64,000 bases of DNA, from NCBI RefSeq assembly GCF_004766055.1, contig NZ_SPQR01000008.1, positions 186,001 through 250,000 on the forward strand. Reading direction: 5' to 3'. The notes under the pieces were generated by a model, which made no database searches, was not told the DNA's origin, and was given only the letters and a program-made list of their open reading frames with translations. This document shows, in pieces, positions 1 through 9,424 of the stretch. A program made the position numbers and the translations under genes. This stretch comes from Desulfosporosinus sp. Sb-LF. GTDB taxonomy: Bacteria > Bacillota > Desulfitobacteriia > Desulfitobacteriales > Desulfitobacteriaceae. Position 1 is the stretch's first letter. Each line of letters starts with the position of its first letter.

Positions 1-1068
1 GCCCAGTTCAGTCTGACAGCTTGCCTACTCGGGCTCGCGTTGGGGCAATTAGTAGCTGGTTCGCAAAGCGATGTGCGCGGGCGTCGTATCCCGCTTCTGA
101 TCGGACTGATTAGCTTCACTGTCTCATCCTTGCTTTGTGCTATTAGCCCATCCATCTGGGCATTGATCTTGCTTCGATTCATTCAGGGCGTTGCGGGCTC
201 CGCAGGCATGGCTATTTCACGCGCTATAGTTAGGGACCTATACTCAGGCTCAGAGATGATAAAGTTTTTTTCTCTTTTAATGCTGGTCAATGGTGTTGGG
301 CCAATCCTGGCGCCAATTCTAGGTGGGCAGCTACTGCAGTTTACCTCATGGCGGGGGGTGTTTTTTGTTTTGTGTCTGGTCGGTATTTTCATGCTCCTTG
401 CAGTCTTTTTCACTTTACCTGAGACATTACCACCACAACGTCGCTCGCCAGCCGGTTTGATCAATACTTTAGCGACATTTCGAGTTCTCGTCAGCGATCG
501 CGTTTTCATGGGATATGCTTTGCCTCAAGGGATGGTAACGGCAGCTATGTTCGCGTACATATCGGGTTCACCCTTTGTTATCCAAAACATTTTTGGAGCC
601 TCTCCTCAAATGTTTAGTGTATTCTTCGCCATCAATGGGTTTGGCATTATCCTAGCTGGTCAAATCACCGGTAGGCTGGCAAGTCGAATTAACGGAACCA
701 AACTCTTCCTCGGAGGCCTCATCCTGGCTACAATGGGCGGCATCAGCTTGCTGACGATGATTCTTATCGGAGCAGGACTTACCGCAATCTTACCACCTTT
801 GTTCATAGTTGTATCGAGTGTAGGAGTCGTATCGACTGCTGGCTCTTCATTGGCGATGGAAAACTATGGCCATTCAGCTGGTAGTGCCTCGGCCTTGTTA
901 GGTTTATTTTCATTATTAATTGGTGCAATTGTTGCACCCCTCGTAGGGCTTGGTGGCAGTAATACAGCTGTACCCATGGGCATAGTCATCGCTGTCACAG
1001 AAGTTGGTGCGATTCTAAGTTATGCGATATTAAGACGGGGAAAGAATGGCATTGTGCGGGTGGAGTAG
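1..1068 (+). CDS. Bcr/CflA-type MFS drug exporter, 5' end outside the window
   Basis: The reading frame is open from base 1, so the true start lies upstream; a TTG at position 40 is only an internal codon. The visible 355 codons give about ten membrane segments. An early GQLVAGSQSDVRGRR stretch is the loop-2 motif of the major facilitator superfamily (D and RxGRR after membrane segment 2), and a long segment rich in Gly, Ala and Ser follows. The arrangement matches the Bcr/CflA branch of proton-driven drug exporters, where roughly 50 N-terminal residues would be missing. The substrate cannot be told. A hairpin terminator 45 bases after the stop ends the unit. Family confidence is high. Confidence 0.85.
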   Translation, partial: AQFSLTACLLGLALGQLVAGSQSDVRGRRIPLLIGLISFTVSSLLCAISPSIWALILLRFIQGVAGSAGMAISRAIVRDLYSGSEMIKFFSLLMLVNGVGPILAPILGGQLLQFTSWRGVFFVLCLVGIFMLLAVFFTLPETLPPQRRSPAGLINTLATFRVLVSDRVFMGYALPQGMVTAAMFAYISGSPFVIQNIFGASPQMFSVFFAINGFGIILAGQITGRLASRINGTKLFLGGLILATMGGISLLTMILIGAGLTAILPPLFIVVSSVGVVSTAGSSLAMENYGHSAGSASALLGLFSLLIGAIVAPLVGLGGSNTAVPMGIVIAVTEVGAILSYAILRRGKNGIVRVE

Positions 1069-1112
1069 AAAATCATTCGTAATATGTAATAAACTGAAAA
1101 CAGCTCTTATAT

Positions 1113-1148
1113 GAAGGTCCTTTCTATATCGAAAAAGAAAGGACCTTC
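1113..1148 (+). terminator. Rho-independent terminator of the MFS gene
   Basis: Perfect 13-bp inverted repeat (1113-1125 with 1136-1148) and a 10-base AT-rich loop, followed by a short T-rich tract. It lies 45 bases after the exporter stop codon. Confidence 0.75.
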
Positions 1149-1247
1149 TTGTTCCCTGTCACAGCAATATTTCATCGTTGTTCCGCCGACGAATTACCAA
1201 CAAAGGTTATCTTCCTATAAAATCCTTTGGGCAGGAGATCGATCTTC

Positions 1248-1412
1248 CTAGTACTCTAATGGATTAATATAATACCCGAATGCCCCGGCAATAACCCCTT
1301 CCTCCATGGCTTCGAGAGGGATACCAGCTTCTTCGAGGAGTAGAGTTACCCCTGCGGTTGAATATTTGACAACCTTTACCTCTAAACCTAGAATAATCCT
1401 CAAAAGATGATA
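1248..1412 (-). pseudogene. C-terminal relic of an ASKHA-type (corrinoid-activator-like) protein
   Basis: The minus strand between 1412 and 1248 stays open for about 54 codons, ending in TAG. It reads a good C-terminal protein fragment with an LLLEEAGIPLEAM stretch followed by VIAGAFGYYI. The AGAFG-x-Y-I signature after an Ile/Leu-rich helix is typical of the ASKHA ATPase domain of corrinoid reductive activators (DUF4445 family). No start codon with a ribosome-binding site precedes it and an in-frame TGA blocks it upstream, so it is read as the leftover tail of a deleted gene. The family assignment rests on this short motif only. Confidence 0.5.
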
Positions 1413-1473
1413 TCATAGATATAGAATTGACGCTAAGGTTGCCACCAATGTTAACAAAACAGCTCGAAAAGGA

Positions 1474-4400
1474 ATGATTTTTCTTTTGAAAACTAATTTT
1501 ATTAATAAATCATTTAAACATAAACTGAGAGCTACTTATACCCTACTTATGTTTGTAGTTCTGATTTTAATATGTGCTTTTTTGTATTATCAAGTGAATA
1601 ACATTGTAAAACCCCTTATTAGTCATATCGGTTTACAGGTTGTTGATGGTGTAGCACAATCCATCGGAGAACGGTTTGAAAATCAAGGAAATATGTTAGA
1701 ACAACTTGCAAGTACAGAAACATTCAAAAATGGGGATTTTTCTAGCATCAAAAAAGAGATAGACAATCAAATGAGTAGGCAGGGTGATTTATGGTTATCC
1801 ATGAAGTACCAGCGAGTGACTGGCGAAGAATATGTGAATAACCCAGCTAGCATTCCATCGTCTGTTAGTTATGAGCAGGAATTATTAGCTGGAGATAAAC
1901 TTACGTCGATATCGAAGCCTGTTATTGATGATAGGGATGGTCAATATATTACTTATATAGGGACTAAGGTCATGGATAATGATGGGAATGTAAAGGGATT
2001 GCTAATTATCAATGCACGAGTAAAACAATTAATTGGGTCATTTGAAAAAGCAAGAATGGGTCAATTCAGTGAAATGTGGTTTCTTGATTTAAAAGGTAAG
2101 GCTATTCTAGACCCAAATATAGAAAAGATGCCGATTCCTGATATCGAAAATTTTGAAAAGCAAATTTCGATAAAGCCAGCAGGAGAACTGAAAGTTACTA
2201 CTCCAGAGGATGAATCAAGGTATTTGATCTATTCTCAAATACCTAATACTGAGGGCTTATATTTAGCAATAGGAATAGATAATAGTGATTCTTCAAAAGC
2301 CATGAGATTTTTATTGGTTTTAATTTTAGGTGGTGCAATTTTTGCTTGTCTTTTCATTTTTGTTGCTGCTAATAAAATGACTAATTTAATAACAAAACCC
2401 TTGACTCGCATGGTTGGAATTATCCAGCATTCTGATGGTGCAAATTTTATTGAAATTCCAAAAGACCTTAAGTCCAGCAAAGATGAGATTGGGATACTTG
2501 CCAATACGATCGACGATATGGCTAGCAATATTCGTAATAATGTACAAGCGCTAAACAGTGAAATTAAAGAACGCCAAAAAGCTAAAGAGGAGCTAATTCT
2601 TTTAAATGATGAACTTGAGCGTCGTGTGGAAGAACGTACCCTAGCCTTGACAAAGGTCACAAATAGTTTGGCTATTTCAGAAGATCGATTCAGAATTGCT
2701 ATGGAAGCATCGCATATTGGTTTATATGATTCAGATTGTAACAATAATGTATTGATGGTTAATGGTGTTTTTCTTAAATTAATTAATGCACTGGAGTTTA
2801 GGCAGTGTGGTATTAAAAAGAGTGAGTGGGTTCAGTTTTATGGGCTATTGGAGGATTTTATATATGAAGAAGATTTATTAAATATTACACAATTGGGCGA
2901 AGATAATTTACTGATGACGGGAGAGGACTTTTACACCGAGGTTAGACTAAAAGAAGACCCGAATATCTGGTTTTCATTTATTGGACAAATAATAAAGAAA
3001 GATGAATCTGGAAAAGTGATAAGGTTTATAGGGGTATTGCAAAATATATCTGAAAGAAAAAGGACAGAAGTTGAGCTGAAGGCAGCCAAGGAAGAAGCAG
3101 AAGAAGCAAGCCACGCTAAAAGTCAATTTCTTGCAAATATGAGTCATGAAATTAGAACACCTATGAATGCAATTATGGGACTTACCCATTTATTAGGTCA
3201 ATCTAATTTAAATGATTCCCAAAAAAATTATGTATCGAAAATAGAGGGAGCATCAGCGACACTGCTCAGAATCATCAATGATATTTTGGATTTTTCAAAA
3301 ATTGAAGCTGGTAAACTTGAAATAGAAAACATCGAATTTAATATAGATAAGGTACTAGAGAATGTCTCTAATCTATATACAATTTCTGCGACGAATAAGG
3401 GTATTGATATTAATTTCGATACGGGGGAAACAGTGCCGGACGTACTAATCGGTGATCCGCTTCGATTAGAACAAATCATATCTAATTTAACAACGAATGC
3501 AATAAAATTCACAAACCGAGGAGAAGTAAGTGTTGCCGTAAGGGTTCTAGATGCAACAGAAAACAAAGTTAAGTTGCATTTTAGTGTTACAGATACAGGA
3601 ATTGGGTTAACAAATGAGCAAATCGAAAGACTTTTCACCGCTTTCACCCAGGCGGATGGTTCAACGACCAGGAAGTATGGTGGGACAGGGCTTGGTTTAA
3701 TAATTTCGAAGCAACTGGTTGAACTAATGAAGGGTGAGATTTGGGTAGAAAGTGCTTATGGTGAAGGTGCAACCTTCCAATTTGCAGTCCTTTTTGATAA
3801 AGCTGTCGATTTGATAAAACCAAGTCATGGAGAATATCCAGATTTACAAGGTAAAAAAGTGTTAGTGGTAGATCATAATAAAACATCCTTAATGATACTC
3901 GAAAGAATGCTTCGTTCATTTTCGTTTGAGGTGACAGCACTTAAAAATCCTTTTGAAGCAATTGAACTGCTCCAAAAGGAAGACTTTGATCTACTAGTTA
4001 TTGACTTTAATTTACCAGAATTATCAGGAATCGATTTATATAAAAGATTAATAGCTAATACTGAGATCACAGTGCCTAAAACAATATTTGTTAGTGCTAC
4101 AGGACGTGCAAACTATTATAATCAAGTAAATCAATTGGGGGTTAATAATTTTCTGGTAAAGCCCATTAATCAGTCGTTAATGTTTGATACGGTTTTGAAT
4201 GCTTTAAAAGGAACAGCATGGAGTCAAGCTGATAAGGGCCGAAATGAAGAAGGCCAAATAAAGCATCAAAGGGCCATTGCGGGTAAACGTATACTACTTG
4301 TTGAAGATAATGATATTAATCAATTGATTGCTAAGGATATTTTAGAAGGGGTCGGTGTTCATGTAAGTATTGCTCATAATGGTGAAGAAGCAATCAAACA

Positions 4401-5277
4401 CGTCCGTGCCAATAATTTTGATGCAGTTCTTATGGATGTGCAAATGCCTATTATGGATGGATACAAAGCCACAGAAATTCTTAGAGAGACCTATTCAAGT
4501 TTAGAATTACCTATTATAGCCATGACTGCAAATGCACTCAGGGGTGATCGGGAAAAAAGCATCGAGTCGGGTATGAATGATTACATTTCAAAACCAATTA
4601 ACCCTGAGCTTTTGTTCGAAACCCTTGAAAAATGGCTCTTAGATAATGGTCAGGGAAACAATGGAAATGATGTAAATGAAAAGGTTGAGATTTTAGATAT
4701 TGAAAAAACGTTAATTCGATTAGGTAATAAACAAGCCTTTTATTATGACTTATTAAAGAGATATTCTGATGATTATAGTAACATAGTAAAAGAAATTTCC
4801 GATATGAGATTGAATAAGCAATATGATGAAGTTAAACGATTTGTTCATAGCCTTAAAAGTGTTACCGGAAATATAGGAGCTCTGAAACTGAGCAGATTTA
4901 TTGTTCAGTTCGAAGAACAATATGAGTCATACAACGAAAAGAGCCTAGGAGAAAGGCTAGAAGAACTTTCTAATTTGAATGAGGAACTATTAAATACTAT
5001 TAAAAGCGTTATTTCGATTAAGGATCTAGAGGAAAAGCGACAAGACTTCAATTTAGAGGTTCATCACGCATTAAGTAAATTACTGGATGATTTAGAAAAG
5101 GCCCGCCCTAAAGAAGTAAAAGATAGTTTGAGCTACTTGCTAGCAAATTCTCAGACTATGCGCTTTAGTGCACAAATAAACGAAACCAAGAAACTTATTG
5201 ATCGCTATCGCTTCAAAGAGGCGAAGGCTATGGTTAAAGAAATACTGGCTATTATAAAGGAGTCAGAAGATGAATAG
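1474..5277 (+). CDS. Membrane hybrid sensor histidine kinase with two receivers and Hpt
   Basis: Multi-step phosphorelay kinase of 1267 residues. Order seen: membrane helix (about 15-40), extracellular Cache-like sensor (about 45-275), second helix (about 280-300), HAMP and coiled coil (305-400), PAS/PAC (about 405-535), HisKA with phospho-His 558 in SHEIRTPMN, and HATPase with DTGIG and GTGLGL boxes. Receiver 1 (phospho-Asp 844) has only one of the usual two acidic residues at its start (VVDH). Receiver 2 (VEDND start, Asp 988) follows, then an Hpt domain with His 1125 in HSLKS. The ATG at 1474 abuts its AAAAGGA sequence, so the in-frame TTG at 1486 may be the real start. It overlaps the next gene by 8 bases; the Hpt probably hands phosphate to that receiver. 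The ligand is unknown. Confidence 0.9.
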   Translation: MIFLLKTNFINKSFKHKLRATYTLLMFVVLILICAFLYYQVNNIVKPLISHIGLQVVDGVAQSIGERFENQGNMLEQLASTETFKNGDFSSIKKEIDNQMSRQGDLWLSMKYQRVTGEEYVNNPASIPSSVSYEQELLAGDKLTSISKPVIDDRDGQYITYIGTKVMDNDGNVKGLLIINARVKQLIGSFEKARMGQFSEMWFLDLKGKAILDPNIEKMPIPDIENFEKQISIKPAGELKVTTPEDESRYLIYSQIPNTEGLYLAIGIDNSDSSKAMRFLLVLILGGAIFACLFIFVAANKMTNLITKPLTRMVGIIQHSDGANFIEIPKDLKSSKDEIGILANTIDDMASNIRNNVQALNSEIKERQKAKEELILLNDELERRVEERTLALTKVTNSLAISEDRFRIAMEASHIGLYDSDCNNNVLMVNGVFLKLINALEFRQCGIKKSEWVQFYGLLEDFIYEEDLLNITQLGEDNLLMTGEDFYTEVRLKEDPNIWFSFIGQIIKKDESGKVIRFIGVLQNISERKRTEVELKAAKEEAEEASHAKSQFLANMSHEIRTPMNAIMGLTHLLGQSNLNDSQKNYVSKIEGASATLLRIINDILDFSKIEAGKLEIENIEFNIDKVLENVSNLYTISATNKGIDINFDTGETVPDVLIGDPLRLEQIISNLTTNAIKFTNRGEVSVAVRVLDATENKVKLHFSVTDTGIGLTNEQIERLFTAFTQADGSTTRKYGGTGLGLIISKQLVELMKGEIWVESAYGEGATFQFAVLFDKAVDLIKPSHGEYPDLQGKKVLVVDHNKTSLMILERMLRSFSFEVTALKNPFEAIELLQKEDFDLLVIDFNLPELSGIDLYKRLIANTEITVPKTIFVSATGRANYYNQVNQLGVNNFLVKPINQSLMFDTVLNALKGTAWSQADKGRNEEGQIKHQRAIAGKRILLVEDNDINQLIAKDILEGVGVHVSIAHNGEEAIKHVRANNFDAVLMDVQMPIMDGYKATEILRETYSSLELPIIAMTANALRGDREKSIESGMNDYISKPINPELLFETLEKWLLDNGQGNNGNDVNEKVEILDIEKTLIRLGNKQAFYYDLLKRYSDDYSNIVKEISDMRLNKQYDEVKRFVHSLKSVTGNIGALKLSRFIVQFEEQYESYNEKSLGERLEELSNLNEELLNTIKSVISIKDLEEKRQDFNLEVHHALSKLLDDLEKARPKEVKDSLSYLLANSQTMRFSAQINETKKLIDRYRFKEAKAMVKEILAIIKESEDE

Positions 5278-6349
5278 ACAAAAAACGATAATGATAGTAG
5301 ATGATACAGAAATGAATATTGTAATTCTAGTGGAGGCGCTTCAGGACGATTATGAATTGATTGTTGCAATTAATGGCTTAGAGGCGATTGAATTACTTGA
5401 AGAACAAAAACCTGATTTGATACTTTTGGATATCATGATGCCGGAGATGGATGGATACGATGTTTTAATAACGATCAAGAAAAACCCGGAGCTAACGCAT
5501 ATACCAGTTATTCTACTTTCGGCAATTACTGATAGTGATTCGAAAACCAAGGGTTTTTCCTTAGGCGCAGTGGATTATGTTACTAAGCCCGTTGAAATTG
5601 TTGAGGTTAAGGCCAGAGTTAAGACACAACTTAAATTTGAAGAAGCTCGTCTTATTCTTGAAACTCAGAATCTTTTATTAGAAGAAAAAGTAAAGGCAAG
5701 AACCGAGCTTCTCGAAAGAACTAACTCTGCCGCAATATACTGTCTGGCTGCTCTAGCAGAGACAAGGGACCCGGAAACAGGGGAACACATAAAAAGAACA
5801 CAGAAATATATCAGAGCATTGGCACTTGAATTACAGGGTAAGGATGAATATAGTAGTGTTCTTACAAATGAATATATTGAGCTGTTATATAAGTCAGCTC
5901 CGTTACATGATATAGGTAAAGTTGGGGTAAAGGATAGTATACTTCTTAAACCGGGACGGTTGACAGAGGAAGAATTTGAAGAAATGAAAAAACATACAAT
6001 TTATGGTGGAGAGTCATTAATGGTGGGTATAAAGGAATTAGGAGAAGATTCATTCCTGACACTAGCGAAAGAAATTGCAATAACACACCATGAAAAATGG
6101 GATGGCACAGGATATCCAAGGGGCTTATCCAAAGCGGAAATTCCCATATCTGGCCGGTTAATGGCACTTAGCGATGTGTATGACGCTCTAATTAGTAAGA
6201 GGGTGTATAAGGACGCTTTTACCCATGATGAGGCTAGAAATATTATTTTAGAGGGCAGAGGGACCCATTTTGACCCTACTATTGTTGACGCTTTTATAAT
6301 GAGAGAAGCTGAATTTGTTGGAATTATGGGAAAATTTGGAGATAACTAA
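5270..6349 (+). CDS. Response regulator with HD-GYP c-di-GMP phosphodiesterase output
   Basis: A 359-residue two-domain regulator. The receiver (about 1-125) has VDDTE at its start, the phospho-Asp in LLLDIMMPE and the conserved Lys in TKPVE. After a coiled-coil linker, an HD-GYP domain (about 150-345) carries HDIGKVG, the HHEKWDGTGYP box and a DVYDAL metal-site Asp. HD-GYP enzymes hydrolyse c-di-GMP to pGpG or GMP, and the key residues look intact. Translation is coupled to the upstream hybrid kinase through an ATGAATAG overlap, so it is very likely the target of that phosphorelay. It resembles RpfG-type regulators. Confidence 0.92.
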   Translation: MNRQKTIMIVDDTEMNIVILVEALQDDYELIVAINGLEAIELLEEQKPDLILLDIMMPEMDGYDVLITIKKNPELTHIPVILLSAITDSDSKTKGFSLGAVDYVTKPVEIVEVKARVKTQLKFEEARLILETQNLLLEEKVKARTELLERTNSAAIYCLAALAETRDPETGEHIKRTQKYIRALALELQGKDEYSSVLTNEYIELLYKSAPLHDIGKVGVKDSILLKPGRLTEEEFEEMKKHTIYGGESLMVGIKELGEDSFLTLAKEIAITHHEKWDGTGYPRGLSKAEIPISGRLMALSDVYDALISKRVYKDAFTHDEARNIILEGRGTHFDPTIVDAFIMREAEFVGIMGKFGDN

Positions 6350-6465
6350 AAGTTGAATCCCAGTCGCAATGATAGAAATGGATGGAGTATAGAATATGCT
6401 AGAAGACGCATAGATTGAGGGAGAACTTAGTTCGACTAAATGGGTTGGCAGATTGGAGGAGCAGT

Positions 6466-7221
6466 ATGGTTATGAATTATGCTCACCGTGGAGCGAGTGG
6501 TTATTTTCCGGAAAATACCATGCTGGCCTTTGTGAAAGCAGTGGAGATGGGCTGTGACGGCATTGAGACAGATGTCCAGATGACGAGGGACGGGGTGTTA
6601 GTACTCATCCATGACGAGCGGGTTGACCGTACCACTAACGGGTCCGGCCTGGTTAAGGATTATACTTACGCTGAACTATGCCGCTTGGATGCCGGGTTAT
6701 GGAACGGTGTCCAGTTTGCGGGGGCTAAAATTCCAACGGCTGTGGAGCTCCTCCTTTTGGCCCGGGACACTGGAATCGGCCTTGATTTTGAGATTAAAAA
6801 TGGCATCATCCAGTACGAGGGTATTGAAGAAAAACTGATTGAGCTTATTTACTGTTACGGGTGGCAAGAACGCGTGGTTCTCTCTAGCTTTAACCACTAT
6901 TCAATGGTGCACTGCAAGGAAATTACACCGGACCTGAAAACTGGACTTCTGTATATGGAGGGCCTATATCGGCCAAATATCTATGCGAGAACAGCCCACG
7001 CGGACGCTTTACATCCGTATTTTTACGCTGTTAATGAGGACATCATACGCGAAGCTCACTTAGAGGGATTATTGGTAAACACGTTCACCGTAAATGATCT
7101 GGCAACAATGCGAAGGCTTATCCGGATGGGTGTGGATGGCATAATTACGAACCATCCTGGTAGACTCCGGTCGGTTATCGCTGGAGATAAAAAGTGCCTC
7201 AATGGTTTATGGAAAGGGTAA
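6466..7221 (+). CDS. Glycerophosphodiester phosphodiesterase
   Basis: A 251-residue cytoplasmic-type GDPD that splits glycerophosphodiesters into glycerol-3-phosphate and an alcohol. The N-terminal AHRGASGYFPENT holds the catalytic His-Arg and metal-binding Glu. It is followed by ETDVQMTRDG and the IHDERVDRTTNG box with the second catalytic His; a C-terminal VNTFTVND strand is also typical. The ATG at 6466 is chosen because GGAGGA lies 5 bases before it; an upstream TTG at 6415 has no such site and would add 17 residues unlike the family. It sits between two sensor-kinase genes, 12 bases before the next one, so it is probably co-transcribed, although its link to signalling is unclear. Confidence 0.9.
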   Translation: MVMNYAHRGASGYFPENTMLAFVKAVEMGCDGIETDVQMTRDGVLVLIHDERVDRTTNGSGLVKDYTYAELCRLDAGLWNGVQFAGAKIPTAVELLLLARDTGIGLDFEIKNGIIQYEGIEEKLIELIYCYGWQERVVLSSFNHYSMVHCKEITPDLKTGLLYMEGLYRPNIYARTAHADALHPYFYAVNEDIIREAHLEGLLVNTFTVNDLATMRRLIRMGVDGIITNHPGRLRSVIAGDKKCLNGLWKG

Positions 7222-7233
7222 GGGAAATCAAGA

Positions 7234-9309
7234 ATGTTTAGAAACCTAAAATTGAGAACAAAGTTTTTAGCCTCCATGGGTTTAGTTGTTCTACTGTCCT
7301 TTAGCTTGGTTATTTTTATCTTATCCATAAAATCATTTGATTTGGCCAAGACTTCGGCCTACCAAATTGCAGAAGAAACAGCTAACAAAAATGGTAATTA
7401 CGTAAGAGCGGAATTAGAAGTTTCCATGGATACCGTTAGGACGTTATCGTATACATTTCAGGAGATGAAACTTTCTCATGATATCAATCGTGAGACTATT
7501 AATAAAATCCTGATTGATGTTCTAAAGGACAATCCGCAGTTTGTCGCGACATGGACATTGTGGGAGCCGAATGCACTCGATGGTAAAGATGCCGAATTTA
7601 TTAATAAACCAGGATATGACAAAACAGGCCGCTTTATACCTTATTGGAGCAAACAAAATGGAGAGTTCCAATTAGAACCGCTCGTTAACTATGATACGCG
7701 GGGTACTGGGGATTATTACCTAATACCTAAAGAAAGTAAGCGAGAGACAATTATTGAACCCTACGTTTATCCCATCGCTGGCAAAGATGTGTTGATGGCT
7801 AGTGCCGTCGTTCCAATAATTGTGGACGGAAACTTTGTAGGTGTAGTAGGAATCGATATAGCACTAGATACTATTCAAAAGGTGATTTCAGAGATGAGGC
7901 CATTAGAGACTGGGTACGTGAGCCTTATTTCTAACAAGGGTAAGTATGTTGCGCATAAGGACATTTTTCAAATTGGTAAGGTAGTTGAAGACAATCGAGC
8001 GAAGGAAGCGATAAATTCAGGGGAAAGTTATACAACAACGAACAAGGGCGTGTATGAGATCTACGTACCGATAAATATTGGTAGAACAACAACTCCATGG
8101 TCGATGGAAGTTGGTGTTCCCTTAGGCATAATTTTAGAAAAGGCCGATAGTATTAGGGATTTCGCGATAATCATCGGGGTTATTGGTTTAATAATTATTG
8201 GGTTGACGATCTACCTTGTGGCGAATACTATAACAAACCAACATCTATTGTTAGAAATGAATGAGCGTAGGCGAATAGAAGAAAAGGCCCTTCGGTTGGC
8301 ATCAATCGTAGAAACAACGGATGATGGAATTATAGGAATGACCCTTAATGGAATTATTATTGATTGGAATAGAGGGGCAGAATATATATACGGCTATTCC
8401 GAAGTGGAGGTTATAGGCGAGTCAATTATAAAATTAATACCTGACGAAAAACGTCTTGAGCATGATGAGATTCTATCGAAAATTCCTCAAGGAATGCCTA
8501 TGACACATTATGAAACAATACGTCAGAGGAAAGATGGGCAGTATATTCATGTTTATTTGACAGTGTCACCTATTAAAGATCACTCTGGAGAAATAATTGG
8601 GGCATCAACTATCGTCAGAGATGTTACCGCGCAGAGGAAGTTGGAAAAGGAAATGATACGTATGGATCAGATGACACTGGTTGCTGAAATGGCAGCAAGT
8701 ATCGGTCACGAAGTTAGAAATCCGATGACAACGGTCAGAGGTTTTTTGCAGCTCCTCGGGGAACGTAAGAATTCCGCTAAATACAGTGATTATATTCCTC
8801 TCATGATCAGCGAACTTGATCGTGCGAATGACATTATTACCGAATTTCTGTCGATAAGCCGCACTAAAACAACAGAGTTAGCTCGACAAAATCTAAATGA
8901 TATCATAAAGTGCATTTTACCTCTTGTTCAGGTAGAGGCTACCAATGATGAGAAATCGATAAACTTAGAACTAAATAGGATTCCAGATTTGCTTTTGGAT
9001 CATAAAGAAATCCGTCAGGTTATCCTTAATTTAGCACGAAATGGGCTTGAATCGATGGGAAAAGGTGGTTGTATTGTAATAAAGACGTCTTTTGCGGACA
9101 ATGAAGTGATTTTAGCTGTAATAGATGAAGGGGAGGGTATTAATCCTGAAATAATGGACCGGTTAGGGACGCCTTTTTTGACCACCAAAGAGAAGGGCAC
9201 AGGTTTGGGATTGGCGGTCTGTTTTGGAATCGCTGCAAGGCATAACGCTAAAGTTATTGCCGAAACCAGCCCCCAGGGTTCAACATTTTTTATGAAGTTT
9301 AAGTTATAG
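7234..9309 (+). CDS. Cache-PAS sensor histidine kinase
   Basis: A 691-residue membrane kinase. Helix 1 (about 11-30) is followed by a double-Cache extracellular sensor (about 35-300) with the FVGVVGIDIALD strand typical of dCache_1. Helix 2 is at about 305-330, a PAS/PAC domain at about 345-475 (DDGIIGM, DWNRGAE, a DITAQRKLEKE-like exit), HisKA with His 492 in GHEVRNPMTT, and a HATPase domain with DEGEGI and GTGLGL. The N-R-N-P-M phosphoacceptor style is like the Bacillus sporulation kinases, but no role can be fixed from sequence. No receiver is fused and no cognate regulator follows; the next gene is convergent. It probably shares the upstream operon. Confidence 0.9.
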   Translation: MFRNLKLRTKFLASMGLVVLLSFSLVIFILSIKSFDLAKTSAYQIAEETANKNGNYVRAELEVSMDTVRTLSYTFQEMKLSHDINRETINKILIDVLKDNPQFVATWTLWEPNALDGKDAEFINKPGYDKTGRFIPYWSKQNGEFQLEPLVNYDTRGTGDYYLIPKESKRETIIEPYVYPIAGKDVLMASAVVPIIVDGNFVGVVGIDIALDTIQKVISEMRPLETGYVSLISNKGKYVAHKDIFQIGKVVEDNRAKEAINSGESYTTTNKGVYEIYVPINIGRTTTPWSMEVGVPLGIILEKADSIRDFAIIIGVIGLIIIGLTIYLVANTITNQHLLLEMNERRRIEEKALRLASIVETTDDGIIGMTLNGIIIDWNRGAEYIYGYSEVEVIGESIIKLIPDEKRLEHDEILSKIPQGMPMTHYETIRQRKDGQYIHVYLTVSPIKDHSGEIIGASTIVRDVTAQRKLEKEMIRMDQMTLVAEMAASIGHEVRNPMTTVRGFLQLLGERKNSAKYSDYIPLMISELDRANDIITEFLSISRTKTTELARQNLNDIIKCILPLVQVEATNDEKSINLELNRIPDLLLDHKEIRQVILNLARNGLESMGKGGCIVIKTSFADNEVILAVIDEGEGINPEIMDRLGTPFLTTKEKGTGLGLAVCFGIAARHNAKVIAETSPQGSTFFMKFKL

Positions 9310-9364
9310 TTTTTTCCGAGGAGGATAACAAGTTATTAAACGTTTTATGTGCTAATAATTATTT

Positions 9365-9411
9365 GGAAACTGAGACGAGGAACAGGGCACCTGTTCCTCG
9401 TCTCAGTTTCC
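9365..9411. terminator. Perfect 22-bp hairpin between convergent genes
   Basis: The arms 9365-9386 and 9390-9411 are exact reverse complements with a 3-base loop. The element lies between the stops of the convergent kinase and ABC-transporter genes, so a shared terminator is the simplest reading. However, neither strand has a proper U-tract next to the stem. Confidence 0.6.
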
Positions 9412-9424
9412 ATGCATTTGTAAT

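Noticed and set aside
183-509. Many frames opposite the large genes, such as this one
   Set aside because: They lie fully antisense to well-supported genes and show no independent start signals or families.
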